From: Buchnera aphidicola (Nurudea yanoniella)
GTDB lineage: Bacteria > Pseudomonadota > Gammaproteobacteria > Enterobacterales > Enterobacteriaceae
Assembly: GCA_039829995.1 (NCBI GenBank)
Contig: CP140036.1
Span: 1-64,000 of the forward strand
Reading direction: 5' to 3'
DNA: 64,000 nt
Shown here: piece by piece, positions 47,358-58,260 of the stretch
Numbering within the stretch: position 1 is the first letter of the stretch
Layout: every line of letters starts with the position of its first letter
Translations under genes and position numbers: made by a program
The notes under the pieces: generated by a model
The model's database searches: none
Seen by the model: only the letters and a program-made list of their open reading frames with translations
Told to the model about the DNA's origin: nothing

Positions 47358-48371
47358 TTATAAAACATTGTTTTTTCCGATGATATTAATTTCTTTTTCA
47401 AGAAAAATATTGAATTTTTCTTTCACTTTTTTTTGTATTATTTCCGCTAAAGTTAATATATCTCGCGCTGTGGAATTATGTCTGTTAATCAATATTAGAG
47501 CTTGTTTTTTATATACTTGCGCTCCTCCTACTGAATATCCTTTCAATTTACATTTTTCAATTAGCCATCCCGCTGATAGTTTTACAAAATTATTTTTTTC
47601 AGGATAATAAGGTATATTTTTGTATTTATAAAATAATTTTTCAATATATTTTTTTTTAATTATAGGATTTTTGAAGAAACTTCCAGCATTTCCTATTTTT
47701 TTTAAATTAGGTAGTTTTTCTCTCCTAATTTTTTTTATGTAATTAAAAATTTTTAAAGCAGTTATATGTTTATTACGTGATTTTTGAAATAATAAATGAT
47801 TTGTATTCGGAATCCAAATTTTTTTCAGTTTAATTCCAACAGATAAAATTATATGGTTATAACAATATATTTTTTTAAAAATACTATTTCTATATTTAAA
47901 CATACAATGTTTAGCCTGTATTTTAATCTTATTAAAGTTTATTAAAGAAAAAATTTCTACATATTCGCATACATCTTTAAATTCTACTCCATATGCTCCT
48001 ATATTTTGAATGGGAGCTGCACCTACTGTTCCGGGAATAAAAGCTAAATTTTCTAATCCATAAATTCCTAATTTTAATGTATGTACAACTAAATCATGCC
48101 ATTTTACTCCTCCTTTTGCATTTATCAGCCAATTTTTATCATTTTCTGAAATTGTAATTCCTGAAATTTTATTAATTGCAACGATTCCATTATAATATTT
48201 AGAAAATAATGTATTACTTCCTTCACCTAAAAATATAAAAGAGTGTTTTTTTTGACACATATTCCAAGTTTTAATTAAAGTATGTATGTTTTTAATTATG
48301 ATTATTTTTTTAGCATATGTATTAATTTTAAATGTATGAAATTTTTTTAATGATTGGTTTGCATGTATCAT
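47358..48371 (-). CDS. murB: UDP-N-acetylenolpyruvoylglucosamine reductase MurB
   Basis: MurB is the FAD enzyme that reduces UDP-GlcNAc-enolpyruvate to UDP-MurNAc in peptidoglycan synthesis. The 337-residue product matches the type I family (342 in E. coli). FAD-binding FLGEGSNTLFS and GLENLAFIPGTVGAAPIQNIGAYG (core IPGTVGAAP) are visible. The catalytic set is also present: Arg in FKYRNSIFKK, Ser in GNAGSFFKNP and Glu near the C-terminus in LEKEINIIG. It continues the envelope precursor route started by GlmS/GlmU. Confidence 0.96.
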   Translation of the reverse strand: MIHANQSLKKFHTFKINTYAKKIIIIKNIHTLIKTWNMCQKKHSFIFLGEGSNTLFSKYYNGIVAINKISGITISENDKNWLINAKGGVKWHDLVVHTLKLGIYGLENLAFIPGTVGAAPIQNIGAYGVEFKDVCEYVEIFSLINFNKIKIQAKHCMFKYRNSIFKKIYCYNHIILSVGIKLKKIWIPNTNHLLFQKSRNKHITALKIFNYIKKIRREKLPNLKKIGNAGSFFKNPIIKKKYIEKLFYKYKNIPYYPEKNNFVKLSAGWLIEKCKLKGYSVGGAQVYKKQALILINRHNSTARDILTLAEIIQKKVKEKFNIFLEKEINIIGKNNVL

Positions 48372-48560
48372 TTTTTTTGTGCTTTATTATGTGATATTGT
48401 ATAAAATATTATCAGTTTTATATGATATAAAATATGTTTTAAAGGTTTTTGTATTAAGAGATTAGTAATTTACTAACAAATAATAATTATTTTATAATTT
48501 GTTAATTCGAATTATATGGATTTCTAATTTTTATTTTTTATTTTTTATAGGAATTATAAT

Positions 48561-49448
48561 ATGCATGTTTTTGATATTCATTATCATGAAATATTAAATG
48601 AATATTTAGTCAATGTTCGCGAAAAAATTAATATTTCATTTGAATTATTTCCTCCTAAAGATCAAATATCACGAAAAAATCTTTTAAAAACAGTTCAAAA
48701 GTTAAAGTGTTTAAATCCCTCTTTTTTTTCGGTAACATGTGGTGCTTTTTTTGGGACAAGAAATAATACATATGATATTTCAAATGAATTAAAAAATCAA
48801 ATTGATGTTGAAGTTGTTCCACATCTTACTTGCTCTAATATAACTAAAGAAAAATTAATAGAAATTGCTAACAAATATTGGAACAATGGTTTTCGTCATA
48901 TTTTAGCTTTACGAGGAGATATTAAAAACTTTCAAGAAAAATCTACAATGTATGCTGTGGATTTAATAAAATTATTAAAACGTATTGCTAATTTTGATAT
49001 TTCAGTTGCTGCTTATCCAGAGATACATCCTGAATCTTCTAATATGCAAATGGATATAATTAATTTGAAAAAAAAAATTGATGCTGGTGCTAATCGTGCT
49101 ATTACTCAGTTTTTTTTTAGTGTGACTCATTTTTTAAAATTTAGAGATTTATGTATGCGTAATGGTATTACAATAAATATTATTCCTGGTATTTTTCCTA
49201 TTTTTAATTTTGAACAATTATGTCGATTTTCTAAAATGAGTAATGTAAAAATTCCAATTTGGATTCATCATATGTTTGATGGATTAGAAGGTAATTTTAA
49301 AAAAAGCGAAATTATTGGAACGAGTATAGCTATAGATATTGTAAAGGTACTTTATAAAGAAGGAATTCGAGATTTTCATTTTTATACTTTAAATAGATCA
49401 GATATGGTAATTTCTATTTGTCATGTTTTAGGAATTAAACAAAAATAA
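48561..49448 (+). CDS. metF: 5,10-methylenetetrahydrofolate reductase
   Basis: MetF reduces methylene-THF to methyl-THF, the methyl donor for MetE in this window. The 295-residue product equals the E. coli length. The FAD/folate barrel motifs are visible: SFELFPPK near the N-terminus, PHLTCSN, ALRGD, VAAYPEIHPES, GANRAITQFFF and the C-terminal DFHFYTLNR. A TAGGAATT ribosome-binding stretch precedes the ATG. It is intact, and together with metE shows that the methylation step of methionine synthesis is kept. Confidence 0.97.
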   Translation: MHVFDIHYHEILNEYLVNVREKINISFELFPPKDQISRKNLLKTVQKLKCLNPSFFSVTCGAFFGTRNNTYDISNELKNQIDVEVVPHLTCSNITKEKLIEIANKYWNNGFRHILALRGDIKNFQEKSTMYAVDLIKLLKRIANFDISVAAYPEIHPESSNMQMDIINLKKKIDAGANRAITQFFFSVTHFLKFRDLCMRNGITINIIPGIFPIFNFEQLCRFSKMSNVKIPIWIHHMFDGLEGNFKKSEIIGTSIAIDIVKVLYKEGIRDFHFYTLNRSDMVISICHVLGIKQK

Positions 49449-49779
49449 GTTTAATATTGGTAAGTAGTTTTTTAAAATTAATATTAATGAATTGTATAAT
49501 TTGAAATTTTCATTTTAATTTTCCATTAATGAAGAAATGATATTTATTTGATTGCATTTTTAGGAAATAATTTTATTTTAAATTCATTCATTTAAAATAT
49601 TTTTGTTTTTTTTAAAACACTAGAAAACGTAAAAATAGAAAATAATTTGTATTTTAATGAAACGAATTATATAAAATATTTGAGAAAATGTAATTTAACA
49701 TTTACAGAAATATAAAAATAAATTTTTATAAACTTGTATAATAATTTTAAATTGTAATATATAAATTTTAAGGACTTTC
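49449..49779. other. Gene-free stretch between metF and argG
   Basis: About 330 AT-rich bases. In Buchnera from the pea aphid, as I recall the order, argE, argC and argB lie between metF and argG. No piece of N-acetylornithine deacetylase, N-acetylglutamyl-phosphate reductase or acetylglutamate kinase can be recognised here. The argG promoter must lie in this stretch. Confidence 0.6.
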
Positions 49780-50997
49780 ATGAGTAATAGAAAAAACATA
49801 AAAAAAGTTGTATTAGCTTATTCAGGTGGCTTGGATACATCGGCCATTATTCCATGGATTAAAGATAATTATGGATCGGAGATAATTGCATATGTTGCTG
49901 ATGTTGGACAATCAAAAAATGATTTATATGAAATTGAAAAAAAAGCGTTACAATCTGGAGCATCTCAGTGTATTGTTGTTGATTTGAAAGAAGAGTTTGT
50001 AAAAAATTATGTTTATCCTACATTAAAAACAGGTGCATTATATGAAGGAAATTATTTGTTAGGAACAGCGTTAGCTCGTCCTATTATAGCTAAAAAACAG
50101 GTAGAAATTGCATTACAATTAGGAGCAGATGGTTTATGTCATGGTGCTACTGGAAAAGGAAATGATCAAGTCCGTTTTGAAACGACATATGCTGCATTAG
50201 CACCTCAATTGAAAGTTATTGTTCCTTGGAGAGAATGGAATTTACGTTCACGTGAAGAGTTATTATTATATTTAAGTAAAAAAAATGTAAAAACAACAGC
50301 CACTGTTGAAAAAATTTATAGTAGAGATGAAAATGCATGGCATATTTCAACTGAAGGTGGAATCCTTGAAGATCCATGGAATCGATGTATAAAAAATTGT
50401 TGGGTATGGACTATCGATCCTAAAAAGGCTCCGAATAAACCTGAAGTAGTGTCTTTAACCATAAAAAATGGTTGTGTAATAAAAGTTAATGAAAATTTTT
50501 TAACACCTTTTCAATGTTTGCAAAAATTAAATATTATAGGCTCGAGACATGGAATTGGCCGTGTGGATATAATTGAAAATCGTTTAGTAGGTATGAAATC
50601 TCGAGGTTGTTATGAAACTCCAGGAGGAACAATTATATTTAATGCATTACGTGCGATTGAACAGTTAGTATTAGATAGAGATAGTTTTAAATGGAGGCAA
50701 ATACTTGGATTAGAAATGTCATATGTAATTTATAATGGAAACTGGTTTAGTCCTATTCGTAAATCTATTCAAGCGTCTGCTGATGTGTTATCTTCAGAAT
50801 TAAATGGAGAAGTAATTTTAGAATTGTATAAAGGACAAGTGACTTCTCTTCAAAAATGTTCACCTAATTCTTTATACACTAAAGATTATGCTACGTTTGG
50901 TTTAGATGATGTATATTGTCAATCCGATGCATATGGTTTTATAAAACTTTTTTCTTTACCTTCGAGAATTAGAGCAATTAATAAAAATTCTAATTAA
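49780..50997 (+). CDS. argG: Argininosuccinate synthase
   Basis: ArgG condenses citrulline and aspartate with ATP to argininosuccinate. The 405-residue product is of the common short bacterial type. The PP-loop ATP-binding motif [11 protein letters not shown] lies at residues 14-24; citrulline/aspartate-binding segments [13 protein letters not shown] and [13 protein letters not shown] are intact. An AAGGAC ribosome-binding site precedes the ATG. It forms an operon with argH 76 bp downstream. Confidence 0.97.
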   Translation: MSNRKNIKKVVLAYSGGLDTSAIIPWIKDNYGSEIIAYVADVGQSKNDLYEIEKKALQSGASQCIVVDLKEEFVKNYVYPTLKTGALYEGNYLLGTALARPIIAKKQVEIALQLGADGLCHGATGKGNDQVRFETTYAALAPQLKVIVPWREWNLRSREELLLYLSKKNVKTTATVEKIYSRDENAWHISTEGGILEDPWNRCIKNCWVWTIDPKKAPNKPEVVSLTIKNGCVIKVNENFLTPFQCLQKLNIIGSRHGIGRVDIIENRLVGMKSRGCYETPGGTIIFNALRAIEQLVLDRDSFKWRQILGLEMSYVIYNGNWFSPIRKSIQASADVLSSELNGEVILELYKGQVTSLQKCSPNSLYTKDYATFGLDDVYCQSDAYGFIKLFSLPSRIRAINKNSN

Positions 50998-51073
50998 TTT
51001 AAACAAGTGTTTAGATAAAATTTTATGTTTGAAGTAACATGATAATGTAATCAATTAATGGGGAAAATATAAA

Positions 51074-52453
51074 ATGTTGTGGGGGGGACGATTTTTACAT
51101 GAAGGTGATTCTTTTTTTAAAAAATTTAATTCGTCTTTAAATATTGATTATAAACTAGTAGAGCAAGATATTTTTTCTTCTATATCTTGGTCAAAGGCGT
51201 TGCTAAGTGTTAATGTATTAACAATAGAAGAACAGAAAAAAATTGAATGTGCTTTAAACGCTTTATGGAATGTAGTTAAAAAAAATCCCACTTCTTTACT
51301 AAAAAGTAATTCAGAAGATGTGCATAGTTGGGTAGAAAAAGAATTGATCAAACGGGTAGGAGTTATTGGAAAAAAATTACATACCGGGCGCAGTAGAAAT
51401 GATCAAGTAACTACCGATTTAAAATTATGGTGCATACACAAAGTTAAAATTTTGTTAAGTCAAATTAAAAAATTTAAGATAGCTCTTATTAAAGTGTCTG
51501 AAGAAAACAATAATGTTATTATGCCTGGATATACGCATTTACAAAGAGCTCAACCTATTACATTTTCTTTTTGGTGTCTAGCTTATGTAGAAATGTTAAA
51601 TAGAGATGAAGATCGTTTACGAGATTTATTAAAGCGATTAAATTTTAGTCCATTAGGTTGTGGTGCTCTTTCTGGTACTGCATGGAATATTGATCGAGAT
51701 AAATTAGCTAGAGATATGGGTTTTATATCAGCTACTAAAAATAGCTTAGATAGTGTATCAGATCGAGATTATGTTATAGAATTAGCTTCAGTTGCATCTA
51801 TAGGTATGATTCACTTATCTAGATTTTCTGAAGATATGATATTTTTTAATTCTTCTGAATCTAGATTCATAATACTATCTGATACAATTACATCAGGTTC
51901 ATCTCTTATGCCTCAAAAAAAGAATCCTGATGCATTAGAAATTATTAGATCTAAATCTGGAAGGGTAATAGGATTTTTAGTAAATATTCTAGTAATTTTA
52001 AAAGGTTTACCTTTAGCATATAACAAAGATATGCAAGAAGACAAAGAAGGATTATTTGATTCATTAGAAACTTGGAGTAATTGTATTTTAATGTCTATTT
52101 TGATTTTAGAAAATTTAACAGTTAATTATTCTATTTGTTTAAAAGCAGCTAGTCAAAATTATTCTAATTCTACTGAATTAGCTGATTATTTAGTTAAAAA
52201 AGGCATACCATTTCGAGATGCACATTATATAGTTGGAAAAATAGTATTAGAAGCAATGAAAAGAAATGTTCCATTAGAAAAATTAACTTTAGATACATTA
52301 AAAAAACATTGCAAATGTATTGAAAACGACATATATAAAAACTTAAAATTAGAAGAAATTTTAAAAAAAAGAAATGTAAAAGGAGGAGTTTCTCCTGAAC
52401 AAACTGGAAAATTTCTTAAAGAGATAAAAAAAGAATTAAATATAAAATCTTAA
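51074..52453 (+). CDS. argH: Argininosuccinate lyase
   Basis: ArgH splits argininosuccinate to arginine and fumarate, the last step of arginine synthesis. The 459-residue product matches the family (457). The N-terminal [28 protein letters not shown] segment (here [12 protein letters not shown]) and the signature [12 protein letters not shown] are present, with the catalytic serine loop intact. The start codon region contains a run of seven G (51081-51087), remarkable in so AT-rich a genome, but the frame is correct. Confidence 0.97.
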   Translation: MLWGGRFLHEGDSFFKKFNSSLNIDYKLVEQDIFSSISWSKALLSVNVLTIEEQKKIECALNALWNVVKKNPTSLLKSNSEDVHSWVEKELIKRVGVIGKKLHTGRSRNDQVTTDLKLWCIHKVKILLSQIKKFKIALIKVSEENNNVIMPGYTHLQRAQPITFSFWCLAYVEMLNRDEDRLRDLLKRLNFSPLGCGALSGTAWNIDRDKLARDMGFISATKNSLDSVSDRDYVIELASVASIGMIHLSRFSEDMIFFNSSESRFIILSDTITSGSSLMPQKKNPDALEIIRSKSGRVIGFLVNILVILKGLPLAYNKDMQEDKEGLFDSLETWSNCILMSILILENLTVNYSICLKAASQNYSNSTELADYLVKKGIPFRDAHYIVGKIVLEAMKRNVPLEKLTLDTLKKHCKCIENDIYKNLKLEEILKKRNVKGGVSPEQTGKFLKEIKKELNIKS

Positions 52454-53011
52454 TATTTTTTTAGAAATTAAAATATAAATTTTTATAATACGAATCGAAT
52501 TTTTAATTAATATTTATAATGAGAAATTTTTAATAACTATTTGCAAAAATTTTTAAGTTTTTTGAAATATTATTTATATTTATATCATAATTTATGATAA
52601 CGATTTTTTGAAAATTGTATAGCGAATTTAAATTTATATACTTTTATGTTTATATAAAAATCATGTATTATTTAAGAATTTAAAAATTATTTGTACTAAA
52701 AAAAGTTTTTTATTTACATGTAAGATAAAATATAAAAACAATATATTTTTTTTAGTAATTAAATAATTTTATAAATTATTCAAATAAATGGATACTTTTG
52801 TGTTTAAAATTTAATTTTTATAGAATTTCTTTGATAATAAAGAACATATTTTAAGATTATTAAAAGATTATATATAATCTGATGTAATTTACATATTAAT
52901 TGTTTTTTATTTTATAAGATGATTAGTTTTATAATATTATAAAATTTTTGAATAACTAATTATACATAAAATATTTTAAATAATATTTATTTTTTAATTC
53001 GGAGAAATTTT
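52454..53011. other. Gene-free stretch between argH and cysE
   Basis: About 560 bases of extremely AT-rich sequence. I see no reading frame, RNA or repeat. In E. coli secB and gpsA precede cysE; nothing of them is visible here. GGAGAAA at 53001-53007 is the cysE ribosome-binding site. Confidence 0.55.
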
Positions 53012-53722
53012 TTGTTTGAAGAAGTAGAGTTAATATGGAATCAGATTTTATCTGAAGTTCAAATTCTTTCTGAAAGAGATACTTTATTATCAGGATTTTA
53101 TCATTCTCATGTATTGAATCATAAAAATTTTAGTGAAGCATTAAGTTATGTTTTATCAAGTAAGGTAGGAAACACAATTATTTCTTCTATGTCTCTAAGA
53201 GATATTATACATAGAATATACAGTTCTAATTTTGAAATTGTTTTTTTTGCAATAAAAGATATGCAAAAAATGTATAACAGTGATGTATCGATAGAATGCT
53301 ACGTAATTCTATTTTTATATTCGAAAGAATTTCATGCATTACAATTATATCGTATTAGTAATTTTCTGTGGAAGAAGAACAGAATAGAATTAGCTATATA
53401 TTTTCAAAATTGCATATCATATGAATTTTCTATAGACATTCATCCTGCTTCTGAGATTGGATATGGAATTAATTTAGATCATGCTTGTGGAATTGTTATT
53501 GGAAGAACAACTTTCATAAAAAACGATTGTTCTAAAAAGAAATCATTTACATTTACATATACGAAACAAACAAAGAATATTTTTTGTCCAAAAATTAATA
53601 AAGGCGTTACAATAGGAACAGGAGCAATAATATTAGGAAATATTGAAATAGGATCGAATGTCAGTATTAGTCCAGGTTCTATAATATTAAAATCTGTTTA
53701 TATTGATGATATTTCTAAATAA
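53012..53722 (+). CDS. cysE: Serine acetyltransferase CysE, decayed active site and truncated C-terminus
   Basis: CysE acetylates serine, the first step of cysteine synthesis. The N-terminal helical domain and the start of the left-handed beta-helix align well, with Asp142 (DIHPA) and His157 (LDHACG) of the catalytic apparatus present. The following 20 residues keep their length but have lost the family GGTGKSGGDRHPK loop: they read TYTKQTKNIFCPK, so the second catalytic histidine (E. coli His193) is Cys192. The protein stops at residue 236, against 273, without the GVPARIVG segment and tail. It starts with TTG after GGAGAAA. The frame is open, but activity is doubtful. Confidence 0.85.
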   Translation: MFEEVELIWNQILSEVQILSERDTLLSGFYHSHVLNHKNFSEALSYVLSSKVGNTIISSMSLRDIIHRIYSSNFEIVFFAIKDMQKMYNSDVSIECYVILFLYSKEFHALQLYRISNFLWKKNRIELAIYFQNCISYEFSIDIHPASEIGYGINLDHACGIVIGRTTFIKNDCSKKKSFTFTYTKQTKNIFCPKINKGVTIGTGAIILGNIEIGSNVSISPGSIILKSVYIDDISK

Positions 53723-53917
53723 TATATGGTATAAATTTTAAAATTTTAGTTGATTTTATAATGTTTTTAAGCAATTATGTTTAATAAATTTCAAATTTAT
53801 TTTTTTATTAAAAAATATTTTTGTGTTTAAAAATTAATTTATTTATATAGATTTTCTGAATTTATTTATAAATATTAATGCCTTCATGATACTAATTTCA
53901 AAAATTTTGTATTAAAT

Positions 53918-53954
53918 AAATTAAAGCTTCCTTTTTTATAGGAAGCTTTAATTT
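53918..53954 (-). terminator. Terminator of the rpsU-dnaG-rpoD operon
   Basis: Perfect 14-bp arms at 53918-53931 and 53941-53954 (core AAAGCTTCC/GGAAGCTTT) with a 9-nt loop lie 24 bp after the rpoD stop. On the minus strand the stem ends in TTTAATTT followed by ATTTAATAC. Confidence 0.8.
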
Positions 53955-53978
53955 GACGTTTTAGAATAATTTTAATAT

Positions 53979-55820
53979 TTAATCATCTAAGAAACTACGT
54001 AGTATTTCTGATCGACTAGGATGCCGTAATTTTCGCAAAGCTTTAGCTTCTATTTGACGTATTCTTTCTCGAGTAACATCAAATTGTTTTCCAACTTCTT
54101 CTAATGTATGATCTGTATTCATATCTATTCCAAATCTCATCCGAAGAACTTTAGCTTCTCGAGCAGTTAGCCCTGCTAAAACATTATGTGTAGCAGATCG
54201 TAAATTTTCTGAAGTAGCCGAGTCTAAAGGTAATTCTAATGTAGTGTCTTCTATGAAATCTCCTAAATGAGAGTCATCATCTTCTCCGATAGGAGTTTCC
54301 ATAGATATTGGTTCTTTCGCTATCTTTAATATTTTTCGTATTTTTTCTTCTGGAATTAACATGCGTTCTGATAATTCTTCAGGTGTTGGTTCTCGACCTA
54401 TTTTTTGTAGTATTTGTCTTGAAATTCTGTTTAGTTTGTTAATAGTTTCTATCATATGTACTGGTATTCTAATAGTTCTTGCTTGATCTGCAATAGAACG
54501 AGTAATAGCTTGTCTTATCCACCAGGTTGCATATGTTGAAAATTTATATCCTCTTCTATATTCAAATTTATCTACAGCTTTCATTAGTCCTATATTTCCT
54601 TCTTGAATTAAGTCCAAGAATTGTAATCCTCTGTTTGTATATTTTTTTGCGATTGAAATAACTAATCTTAAATTTGCTTCAACCATTTCTTTTTTTGCTT
54701 TTTGAGCTTTTTTTTCCCCTATTGACATTTTTTTATTAATATCTTTTATTTGTTTTATAGTTAATCCTGTACTTTTTTCAATATTAACTAGTTCTTTTGT
54801 AATAGTGCCAAGTTTTTCTTTAACTTTATTTAATTCTCCAAACCATGGTTTTTCTTCATATTTTGAAAGTTTTTTCCATTTTTTTTTGGTTATTTTTTTT
54901 ATGAAAAAAATTTTAAAAATTTTTTTAGGAATTAGACAATATTTTAAACGTAATGCAGTTGCATTTTTTTCTTGTATTCGAATACGTTTCATCATATGTT
55001 GCATATTTTTTACGAGACAGTTAAATTGTTTCGGAACTAATCTAAACTGTTTAAATATTTCCGATAAATTGTGAATTTCAACTAACGAATCTTTATGATT
55101 TCTATTTTTATTTTTTATCGTATTATTGGTAGTGATATACTGGTTTTTTAATGCAATAAATTTTTCTCGAGCTAATTCTGGATCAATTTGATGATCATTT
55201 TCATTAGTTTCATCTAAATTATCATCATCATTATTATGAATAACTCCTTCTTCCATAAATTCTGATCCAATATTATGGGAAATAGGCGAAAAAAATTCTT
55301 CTAGATTAGGATCTATAAATCCATTGATCAGATCTGTTAGTTTAAGCTCTCCTAATTCTACTTTATGGTATTGTTTTAATAGGTAAGTTATTGATTTAGG
55401 ATATTCTGCTACGGAAGATTGGACTTGATTAATTCCTTCTTCTATTCTTTTAGCTATATCAATTTCACCTTCTCTTGTTAATAAATCAACTGTCCCCATT
55501 TCGCGCATGTACATTCTTACTGGATCAGTAGTTCGACCTAATTCAGAATTTACGTTCGATAATACTTGCGCAGCAGCTTCGACTGCATCTTCATCTGCAT
55601 CTGTATGTCTTATTTCCTGTAGTATAAGATCATCGGAATTTGGTGCTTCTTCTACTACTTGAATACCCATGTCATTAATCATTTGAATGATATCTTCTAT
55701 TTGATCTGAATTAATAATATCATTTGGTAAATGATCATGCACTTCGGTATAAGTTAAGTATCCTTGTTCTTTTCCATGAGTAACTAGTAGTTTAAGTTGT
55801 GATTTAGGATTATGCTCCAT
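53979..55820 (-). CDS. rpoD: RNA polymerase primary sigma factor sigma-70
   Basis: RpoD is the housekeeping sigma factor. The 613-residue product has the E. coli length. Region 1.1 is at the N-terminus; region 1.2 contains [21 protein letters not shown] (core [11 protein letters not shown]). The non-conserved region is diverged, and regions 2 and 4 are highly conserved: [26 protein letters not shown] (key [12 protein letters not shown]), [19 protein letters not shown] and the helix-turn-helix [20 protein letters not shown]. It is the last gene of the macromolecular-synthesis operon. Confidence 0.98.
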   Translation of the reverse strand: MEHNPKSQLKLLVTHGKEQGYLTYTEVHDHLPNDIINSDQIEDIIQMINDMGIQVVEEAPNSDDLILQEIRHTDADEDAVEAAAQVLSNVNSELGRTTDPVRMYMREMGTVDLLTREGEIDIAKRIEEGINQVQSSVAEYPKSITYLLKQYHKVELGELKLTDLINGFIDPNLEEFFSPISHNIGSEFMEEGVIHNNDDDNLDETNENDHQIDPELAREKFIALKNQYITTNNTIKNKNRNHKDSLVEIHNLSEIFKQFRLVPKQFNCLVKNMQHMMKRIRIQEKNATALRLKYCLIPKKIFKIFFIKKITKKKWKKLSKYEEKPWFGELNKVKEKLGTITKELVNIEKSTGLTIKQIKDINKKMSIGEKKAQKAKKEMVEANLRLVISIAKKYTNRGLQFLDLIQEGNIGLMKAVDKFEYRRGYKFSTYATWWIRQAITRSIADQARTIRIPVHMIETINKLNRISRQILQKIGREPTPEELSERMLIPEEKIRKILKIAKEPISMETPIGEDDDSHLGDFIEDTTLELPLDSATSENLRSATHNVLAGLTAREAKVLRMRFGIDMNTDHTLEEVGKQFDVTRERIRQIEAKALRKLRHPSRSEILRSFLDD

Positions 55821-55940
55821 AAAATAATGTCCATATTTTTGGATATAATTAATACATTTTAATTATATCGAAAACAGTTTGGGAGATAAATATTTTCAAA
55901 TTATTTGAAAATATATTGTGTATTTTTAATTATAATTTAG

Positions 55941-57716
55941 TTATTTTAAGCTATTTATTTTTGGTAAACTGCGTTTTGTTAATTTTTTACTAATTAACCA
56001 TAGTTCGTTTTTTTCATCTTTTTTTAATCCCATTTGTCTTTCTTTTATAATTAATTTGTTTTTTTTATTTTCTAATGTTCTATTATAGAGGTTTTTTAGT
56101 GAATCTGAAAAAACTTTAGGTATTTGATTTTCTGCGATCATATGATTCCATGTAGCTAATTGATTTAATTTATCAAAAATTTTTGTATTTCTATATGTTT
56201 CTAAAATTTGACCAGTATTAGAATTAGGAAATGCAATACATTTTTTTATTAAATCTAAAAATATAAACAATCCTATTGATTGAAAGTTTCTTAAAAATTT
56301 CGTAGATGGTATGATATTTACTAGTTGTGGATTTTGAAGTAACAGTCCAATTAAAATACGTATAGTTATTTTTTCTGTGCTCGTATATTCATTTTTTTTC
56401 ATACAATTTTCATTGTATATTTTTTCGGTATTTAGTTTTTTTAAAACGTTTATATCTGGAATTCCTATTTGAGTTCCTAATTTATAAAGTAAATGTATGC
56501 GAGTAATTTTTCCTGGAATTTGATTAATAAAAGGAACTGTTTTAGAACATAAATAAAATCGTTCATTTACTGAACTTAGGTCTATATTTTTAAATAATTT
56601 TTTAAATAGAAATTTTGATAGATTTGTAGCATTTTTTATACGTTTTTTAAATTTTTCTTTTCCTTCTTTTCTAATAATTGTATCTGGATCTTCTCCATGA
56701 GGTAAAAAAATGAATTTAATATTTTTACCGTCATTTATATAAGGTAAGGTTATTTTCAGAGTTCTCCAAGCCGCTTTTTTTCCAGCAATATCTCCATCAT
56801 AACAATATATAATAGTGTTTGTAACTCGAAATAATAGCTGTATTTGATAACTTGTAATAAATGTTCCTAGTAAAGCAATAGAATAATTGATCTTGAATTG
56901 AAATAATGTTATAACGTCTAAATATCCTTCAACAACTAGTAGTTTTTTTGGTTTTGGATTTTGTTTAAGTACTTCAAATAATCCGTATATATTTCGACTT
57001 TTTTGAAATATTTGTGTTTCAGGAGAATTAATATATTTTGGATTATTTTTTTTTATTGATCTTCCTCCGAAACCGATTACTTTTCCATTTTTATTTCTAA
57101 TAGGAAAAATTATTCTTTCTTGTAATCGGTCGTATTTATATCCGTTTTTATTAATTAGTAATATTCCAGTTTCTATTAGTTCTTTTAATTTAAAATTATT
57201 AATTTTTATTGTTTTTTCTATATTTTTTAAGTTTTTAGTAGAAAATCCAATTCTAAAATATTGAATCATTGATATGTGAATACCACGATTTACTAAGTAT
57301 TCATATGCATATTTTTCTTGAAATATATTATTGTGATAAATATACGATATTTTTTCTATTATAAGGTATAAGTTGTTACGTTGTTCATAATTAAATATTT
57401 GAGTAGGATATTCTTTTGTATATGGGATTTTTAATCCATTAATATTTGCTAATTCTTCAATACTTTCTATAAAAGTTAATTTATCATAATTCATTAAGAA
57501 ATCGATTGTATTTCCGTGTACGTGACATCCAAAGCAATAATAAAATTGTTTTTCGCGATTTATAGTGAAAGATGGTGTATTTTCTTTATGAAATGGACAA
57601 AGCGCATTATAATTTTTTCCACTTCTTTTAAGTGATATTCTTTCTTTTATTACATCGATAATGTTAGTTTGATGTAATAATTCATTAATAAAATGTTTAG
57701 GAATTATTCCTTTCAT
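55941..57716 (-). CDS. dnaG: DNA primase
   Basis: DnaG makes RNA primers for DNA replication. The product is 591 residues (581 in E. coli). The N-terminal CHC2 zinc ligands are CPFHKENTPSF and YYCFGCHVHG (residues ~40-64). The TOPRIM catalytic core includes VVEGYLDVI and YCYDGDIAGKKA. The C-terminal helicase-interaction domain is diverged. It is the middle gene of the rpsU-dnaG-rpoD operon. Confidence 0.97.
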   Translation of the reverse strand: MKGIIPKHFINELLHQTNIIDVIKERISLKRSGKNYNALCPFHKENTPSFTINREKQFYYCFGCHVHGNTIDFLMNYDKLTFIESIEELANINGLKIPYTKEYPTQIFNYEQRNNLYLIIEKISYIYHNNIFQEKYAYEYLVNRGIHISMIQYFRIGFSTKNLKNIEKTIKINNFKLKELIETGILLINKNGYKYDRLQERIIFPIRNKNGKVIGFGGRSIKKNNPKYINSPETQIFQKSRNIYGLFEVLKQNPKPKKLLVVEGYLDVITLFQFKINYSIALLGTFITSYQIQLLFRVTNTIIYCYDGDIAGKKAAWRTLKITLPYINDGKNIKFIFLPHGEDPDTIIRKEGKEKFKKRIKNATNLSKFLFKKLFKNIDLSSVNERFYLCSKTVPFINQIPGKITRIHLLYKLGTQIGIPDINVLKKLNTEKIYNENCMKKNEYTSTEKITIRILIGLLLQNPQLVNIIPSTKFLRNFQSIGLFIFLDLIKKCIAFPNSNTGQILETYRNTKIFDKLNQLATWNHMIAENQIPKVFSDSLKNLYNRTLENKKNKLIIKERQMGLKKDEKNELWLISKKLTKRSLPKINSLK

Positions 57717-57737
57717 GTGTTTTTTAATGTCGGTTTT

Positions 57738-57762
57738 GACCGTACTTTAATAAGGTACGATC
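57738..57762 (-). terminator. Hairpin between rpsU and dnaG
   Basis: GACCGTAC (57738-57745) pairs with GTACGATC (57755-57762) with one mismatch around a 9-nt loop, inside the 79-bp gap between rpsU and dnaG. E. coli has a partial terminator at this place that lowers primase expression relative to S21; the same role is likely here, although the following T-run is short. Confidence 0.6.
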
Positions 57763-57795
57763 AATTAATTAATGTATATTTTTTAAATTTTAATA

Positions 57796-58011
57796 TTAAT
57801 ACATTCGAATTTTTTTTAAATTTTCTCGAGATAATTTTTTTGCTAAACGTTTTATTGCAGATGCTTTTGCTCTTTTTCTTTCGGTAGTTGGTTTTTCATA
57901 AAATTCTCTTCTTCTGATTTCCGATAGAATTCCGGCTTTTTCACAGGACCTTTTAAATCTTCTTAAAGCTACGTCGAAAGGTTCATTTTCTCGTATTTTA
58001 ATTATAGGCAT
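57796..58011 (-). CDS. rpsU: 30S ribosomal protein S21
   Basis: S21 is a small basic protein of the 30S subunit that helps translation initiation. The 71-residue product equals E. coli. The N-terminus [20 protein letters not shown] and [13 protein letters not shown] are almost unchanged. It leads the conserved rpsU-dnaG-rpoD operon. Confidence 0.98.
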   Translation of the reverse strand: MPIIKIRENEPFDVALRRFKRSCEKAGILSEIRRREFYEKPTTERKRAKASAIKRLAKKLSRENLKKIRMY

Positions 58012-58260
58012 AATTATATATTTTCCTTTTTTGATTTAAAATTTTAAAAATTATGTATAAATTGAAATTTATTACAAGATATTAACATTATATTGAACAT
58101 TTTATGTATATAAAAATGAGAAGTTATTTTTTATTTAAAATAATTAGGATAATTTGTTAGTTAATATTCGTATTTTTTTTAAAAAAATAATAGTAATTTT
58201 TAATTAAATGATATGAAATAGTTAAACTGTTAATTAATAAAAATACGAGTTTTTAAATAT

